Origin: Chitinophagaceae bacterium
GTDB taxonomy: Bacteria; Bacteroidota; Bacteroidia; Chitinophagales; Chitinophagaceae
Direction: 5' to 3'
Length of the DNA: 55,355 nt
Assembly (NCBI GenBank): GCA_947458275.1
Contig: CANGYR010000016.1
Span: 1-55,355, forward strand
Both the position numbers and the translations under genes were made by a program. Shown in pieces: positions 52,722-55,355 of this stretch. Every line of letters begins with the position of its first letter. Position 1 is the stretch's first letter. The notes below the pieces were generated by a model. It was not told the DNA's origin. It searched no databases and saw only the letters and a program-made list of their open reading frames with translations.

Positions 52722-54440
52722 ATGCCGTCTTTTTCAAATATCTTTGCACTAAAAATTGTCCAATTGCAACAAACTCAAACTTCATATCACCGCCTTTTTT
52801 TCATATTGCTGGCGGGATGGTTTTTCATAAACCTTTTTCAAGGAATATTTACTGAAATCAATGCAGACGAAGCATATTATGCTTTGTATGGAAAAAATCT
52901 CGACTGGGGTTATTTCGATCACCCTCCGTTGGTGGGTGTGTTGAACTATTTGAGTGCTCAATTCTTCGGCGGTAATCTGGGTGCAAGATTCTTCACCATT
53001 TTGCTACAACCGCTTACCCTGTTGATTGTCTGGAAAATCATTTCAAAAAAAGATGATCAAAAAAATGCTGTCATTCATTTCTTTATCATCGCCGCTTCGC
53101 TGGTGATGTTCTCTGTTTATGGATTCATTACCACACCAGATGTGCCGCTGCTTTTTTTTACGGCACTGTTTTTATTGTCCTATAAAAATTTTCTTTCCCA
53201 GTCCAATGCAAAAACAACCGCCCTTATGGCTTTGAGCATGGCAGGGTTAATATACAGTAAATACCAGGGAGCTATTTTAATTATACTGGTGGTATTGTCA
53301 AACTTCAAATTATTAAAGAATATCAAATTTTGGATTGCCGGTATTGTTGCTCTGATGCTGGTATCTCCTCATTTTTACTGGCAATACAGCAACCACTTCC
53401 CCAGTTTCCGTTATCATCTGATAGACCGTTCAGCCGGATTCAAATGGAATTATTTTTTTGAATACCTGCCCAATCAAATAGCCGTTTTCAACCCCTTCAC
53501 CTTCGGTGCTGTTGTTTATCTGTTGTTTACCAAAAAACCTTCAGGCGATTTTGCACGTACACTTTACTTCATCATCGTCGGATTTATTACAGTTTTTGCA
53601 CTGACTACTTTTCGCGGACATGCAGAACCGCATTGGACAGTAGCCGCATCCATACCAATGATTATTTTGCTCACCGAAGCAAGTATGGAAAATGAAAAAT
53701 TATCTAGGTATATAAAAAAATACGTGGGCTGGTCTTTGTTGCTCGTGCTGATGGCAAGAATATTGCTGGTCAGCGGCTTGCTGCCGGAAAGAATTGGTTT
53801 CAATGGCAAAAAAGAAAAAACAGAAGCGATACATCGCATCGCCGGAGACTGTCCGGTGGTTTTCTCCGGATCATTTCAAAATCCATCACTGTATAATTTT
53901 TTTACCGGCAACGAATCTACTGTCATCAGTTCTCTTTACAGCAGACAAACTCAATTTGATTTGTGGAGAAAAGAAGAAGGGATGAAAGGAAAAAAAGTTT
54001 TTTTACATCTCGGGGTAAAAGATAAATCCATCAAGTATCCATCAGGAACCCAAGAAATTGAGGGCTTTTTTTCTAACGACTTACAAACTACCAATCAACT
54101 TGAAATTATCTTCACAAGTGCGAATCATGAATTTTCAGAAAGAGATTCAATAAGTATTCCGGTGACCATCATCAACCACTCTTCCCATATTTTCAATATG
54201 AATCACCCGGAATTCCCTGCAGAAATAAAGGCAGTTTTCATCGGAGATAAAGAACCTGTTTTACAAAATGTAACGTTAAGTGAGCCTATTGAAAAAATAA
54301 AAGGAGGAGGGAAAATTCAAAGGACAATAAACTTTAAACTTCCAAATTTGGAAAAAGGGAAACAAGTCTTCGGATTGAGTGTTAGCAGTCTTTTCGGACC
54401 TACTTTAAATTGTGACCCGGTAAAAATAGAAATACGGTAA
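52722..54440 (+). CDS. Membrane glycosyltransferase, GT39/ArnT-like
   Basis: 572 residues from ATG at 52722. The N-terminal half has many transmembrane helices and the family's catalytic-loop acidic residues in INADEAYYALYGK (Asp-Glu) with DHPPLVG next to it, as in PMT/ArnT enzymes that use polyprenyl-phosphate sugars. The last 170 residues form a soluble, probably periplasmic, domain. The acceptor is unknown. It converges with the PAP2 gene with a five-base gap, and a lipid-carrier role for both is possible. Confidence 0.85.
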   Translation: MPSFSNIFALKIVQLQQTQTSYHRLFFILLAGWFFINLFQGIFTEINADEAYYALYGKNLDWGYFDHPPLVGVLNYLSAQFFGGNLGARFFTILLQPLTLLIVWKIISKKDDQKNAVIHFFIIAASLVMFSVYGFITTPDVPLLFFTALFLLSYKNFLSQSNAKTTALMALSMAGLIYSKYQGAILIILVVLSNFKLLKNIKFWIAGIVALMLVSPHFYWQYSNHFPSFRYHLIDRSAGFKWNYFFEYLPNQIAVFNPFTFGAVVYLLFTKKPSGDFARTLYFIIVGFITVFALTTFRGHAEPHWTVAASIPMIILLTEASMENEKLSRYIKKYVGWSLLLVLMARILLVSGLLPERIGFNGKKEKTEAIHRIAGDCPVVFSGSFQNPSLYNFFTGNESTVISSLYSRQTQFDLWRKEEGMKGKKVFLHLGVKDKSIKYPSGTQEIEGFFSNDLQTTNQLEIIFTSANHEFSERDSISIPVTIINHSSHIFNMNHPEFPAEIKAVFIGDKEPVLQNVTLSEPIEKIKGGGKIQRTINFKLPNLEKGKQVFGLSVSSLFGPTLNCDPVKIEIR

Positions 54441-54445
54441 CTCGT

Positions 54446-55099
54446 TTAGCTGTCCCTTTTTGCGTTCTTTTGGGAGATAAATGATACGGGTCTTTTTTGT
54501 TTTACTCCATTGGCAATTTTAACAGAAAGCAAAGCAATCAATGTCCCTAAAATAGCTCCGCCAACTACATCGGTTAAAAAATGTTGTCCTAAATAAATCC
54601 TCGAATACCCTACAATAACCGCAAGCAAAAGATATGCTAATTGTAGTAATCTGTTGTTGGTATAACAAGCCAACACAGTAGCTAAGGCAAATGCCGAAGT
54701 GGTATGTCCGGAAGGAAAACTATGTGCAGAGGCATTATTTACACCATCAACAAATTTATTGTATTGATCAATAGTAAAATATGCTATTGGCCTGGGTGTA
54801 TCAATGATTCGTTTGAACAACTGAGCCAGCAGCCCGGAAACAATAAAGGAAGTCAGCAAAACCATCGACAGTCGCTGTGTTTTTATAAAAAAGAACAAAA
54901 CGAAAGCGAGAAAAACCGAAAATAAACCATCGCCAACATAGGTGAAATTCACAATATATATATCAAGCGTTTTGTTATGATATTGATTAAGCAAGATAAA
55001 CGAACCGGCATGCCCTTTCAGCAACAACAATGCTATAGCAATGGAAAGAAAGAAAAAAAGCAATAAAAGATAAAAACAGGATACTCTAAATCTGGCCAT
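54446..55099 (-). CDS. PAP2-family membrane phosphatase
   Basis: 217 residues with about six transmembrane helices and the three phosphatase motifs: KRIIDTPRP, SFPSGHTTSAF and SRIYLGQHFLTDVVGG. Such enzymes remove phosphate from polyprenyl pyrophosphate or phosphatidate. The convergent polyprenyl-sugar-type glycosyltransferase next door would fit undecaprenyl-carrier recycling, but this is inference. Confidence 0.9.
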   Translation of the reverse strand: MARFRVSCFYLLLLFFFLSIAIALLLLKGHAGSFILLNQYHNKTLDIYIVNFTYVGDGLFSVFLAFVLFFFIKTQRLSMVLLTSFIVSGLLAQLFKRIIDTPRPIAYFTIDQYNKFVDGVNNASAHSFPSGHTTSAFALATVLACYTNNRLLQLAYLLLAVIVGYSRIYLGQHFLTDVVGGAILGTLIALLSVKIANGVKQKRPVSFISQKNAKRDS

Positions 55100-55355
55100 A
55101 GTTTTGCCAAAATGTATTTGGCTGTTGATTCATTGTAAAAATATATAAATGTTTGGACTTATGCTTCTCTCCACCCCATCTCACTTGGAAGAGGGGGACG
55201 GGCGGCTGAGGTCTGATGCAGCATTTTGACCTCCCCCAGCCCCTCCAATGGAGGGGTGTTGTGTAAACTAGAAACAAAATTAATTTACCAAACTGTAAAC
55301 TTTTTCTAGGGCGATTCATTCTCTCCACCCCCTCTCACTCAGGAGAGGGGGACGG
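55100..55355. repeat. C/G-rich direct and inverted repeats at the right end
   Basis: TTCTCTCCACCCCATCTCAC (from 55165) recurs with small changes at about 55319-55355, both ending GAGGGGGACGG. Between them, CCTCCCCCAGCCCCTCC-AATGGAGGGG forms a hairpin (about 55231-55256) related to that at 52676. No gene is seen. Confidence 0.65.

Noticed and set aside
55086..55328. Minus-strand frame of 80 codons at the right end
   Set aside because: It consists of C/G-rich repeats translated out of context.

Overview
The window looks like a chromosomal segment of a Bacteroidota species, most likely of the Chitinophagales/Chitinophagaceae type. The reasons are moderately AT-rich DNA, giant secreted PKD/Ig-like and lamin-tail-domain proteins, lipoproteins with short lipoboxes, several TAnnTTTG-type -7 promoter matches, few Shine-Dalgarno sequences, and the gene families present. 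No rRNA, tRNA, CRISPR array or prophage was seen. Assignments rest on motif recognition in the translated sequence; no database search was possible.

Layout. 1-9.8 kb: three large secreted surface proteins on the minus strand, the first cut by the window edge. 10.0-14.5 kb: a mixed region with an atypical SDR oxidoreductase, a KaiC-like double RecA ATPase with a small membrane protein, a lipoprotein and a MazF-type toxin-antitoxin pair, separated by repeat-rich gaps. 14.9-22.6 kb: phenylalanine hydroxylase and the complete tryptophan operon trpE-G-D-C-F-B-A (minus strand), preceded by what reads as a classical leader-peptide attenuator. 22.8-23.6 kb: a REP-associated (Y1, HUH) transposase between two near-identical blocks of REP-like hairpins.

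23.9-40.4 kb (plus strand): a purine catabolism and molybdenum-cofactor island. Guanine deaminase (guanine to xanthine), xanthine dehydrogenase XdhAB with its maturation factor XdhC, membrane cytochrome-c urate oxidase PuuD, an OHCU-decarboxylase/HIU-hydrolase fusion, allantoinase and allantoicase together take guanine to ureidoglycolate and urea. An uncharacterised CitE/malate-synthase-like protein sits in the middle and could handle the C2 product. The moaA-moeA-(TauE-like)-moaD-moeB-moaE-moaCB set supplies the cofactor XdhB needs.

41.2-51.7 kb (minus strand): a reductive pyrimidine catabolism operon. In transcription order it is mmsA, class III aminotransferase, NCS1 permease, dihydropyrimidinase, beta-ureidopropionase, preT, preA and an M20 carbamoyl-amidohydrolase. 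It predicts uptake of a nucleobase and conversion of uracil through beta-alanine and malonate semialdehyde to acetyl-CoA. A divergent Lrp/AsnC regulator lies at its head. The two operons converge on a strong hairpin terminator beside a small lipoprotein gene. 52.7-55.1 kb: a GT39-type membrane glycosyltransferase and a PAP2 phosphatase.

Between genes there are several dispersed repeat families. The most prominent is a 20-bp palindrome, TGTTGGTGATAACACCAACA, with ten copies, all intergenic. The observations most worth a second look are the trp attenuator, the transposase with flanking REP blocks, the palindrome families (one of which appears to have supplied the last codons of trpC), the KaiC homologue with a conserved Ser-Ser pair, and the unassigned enzymes in the nucleobase island.
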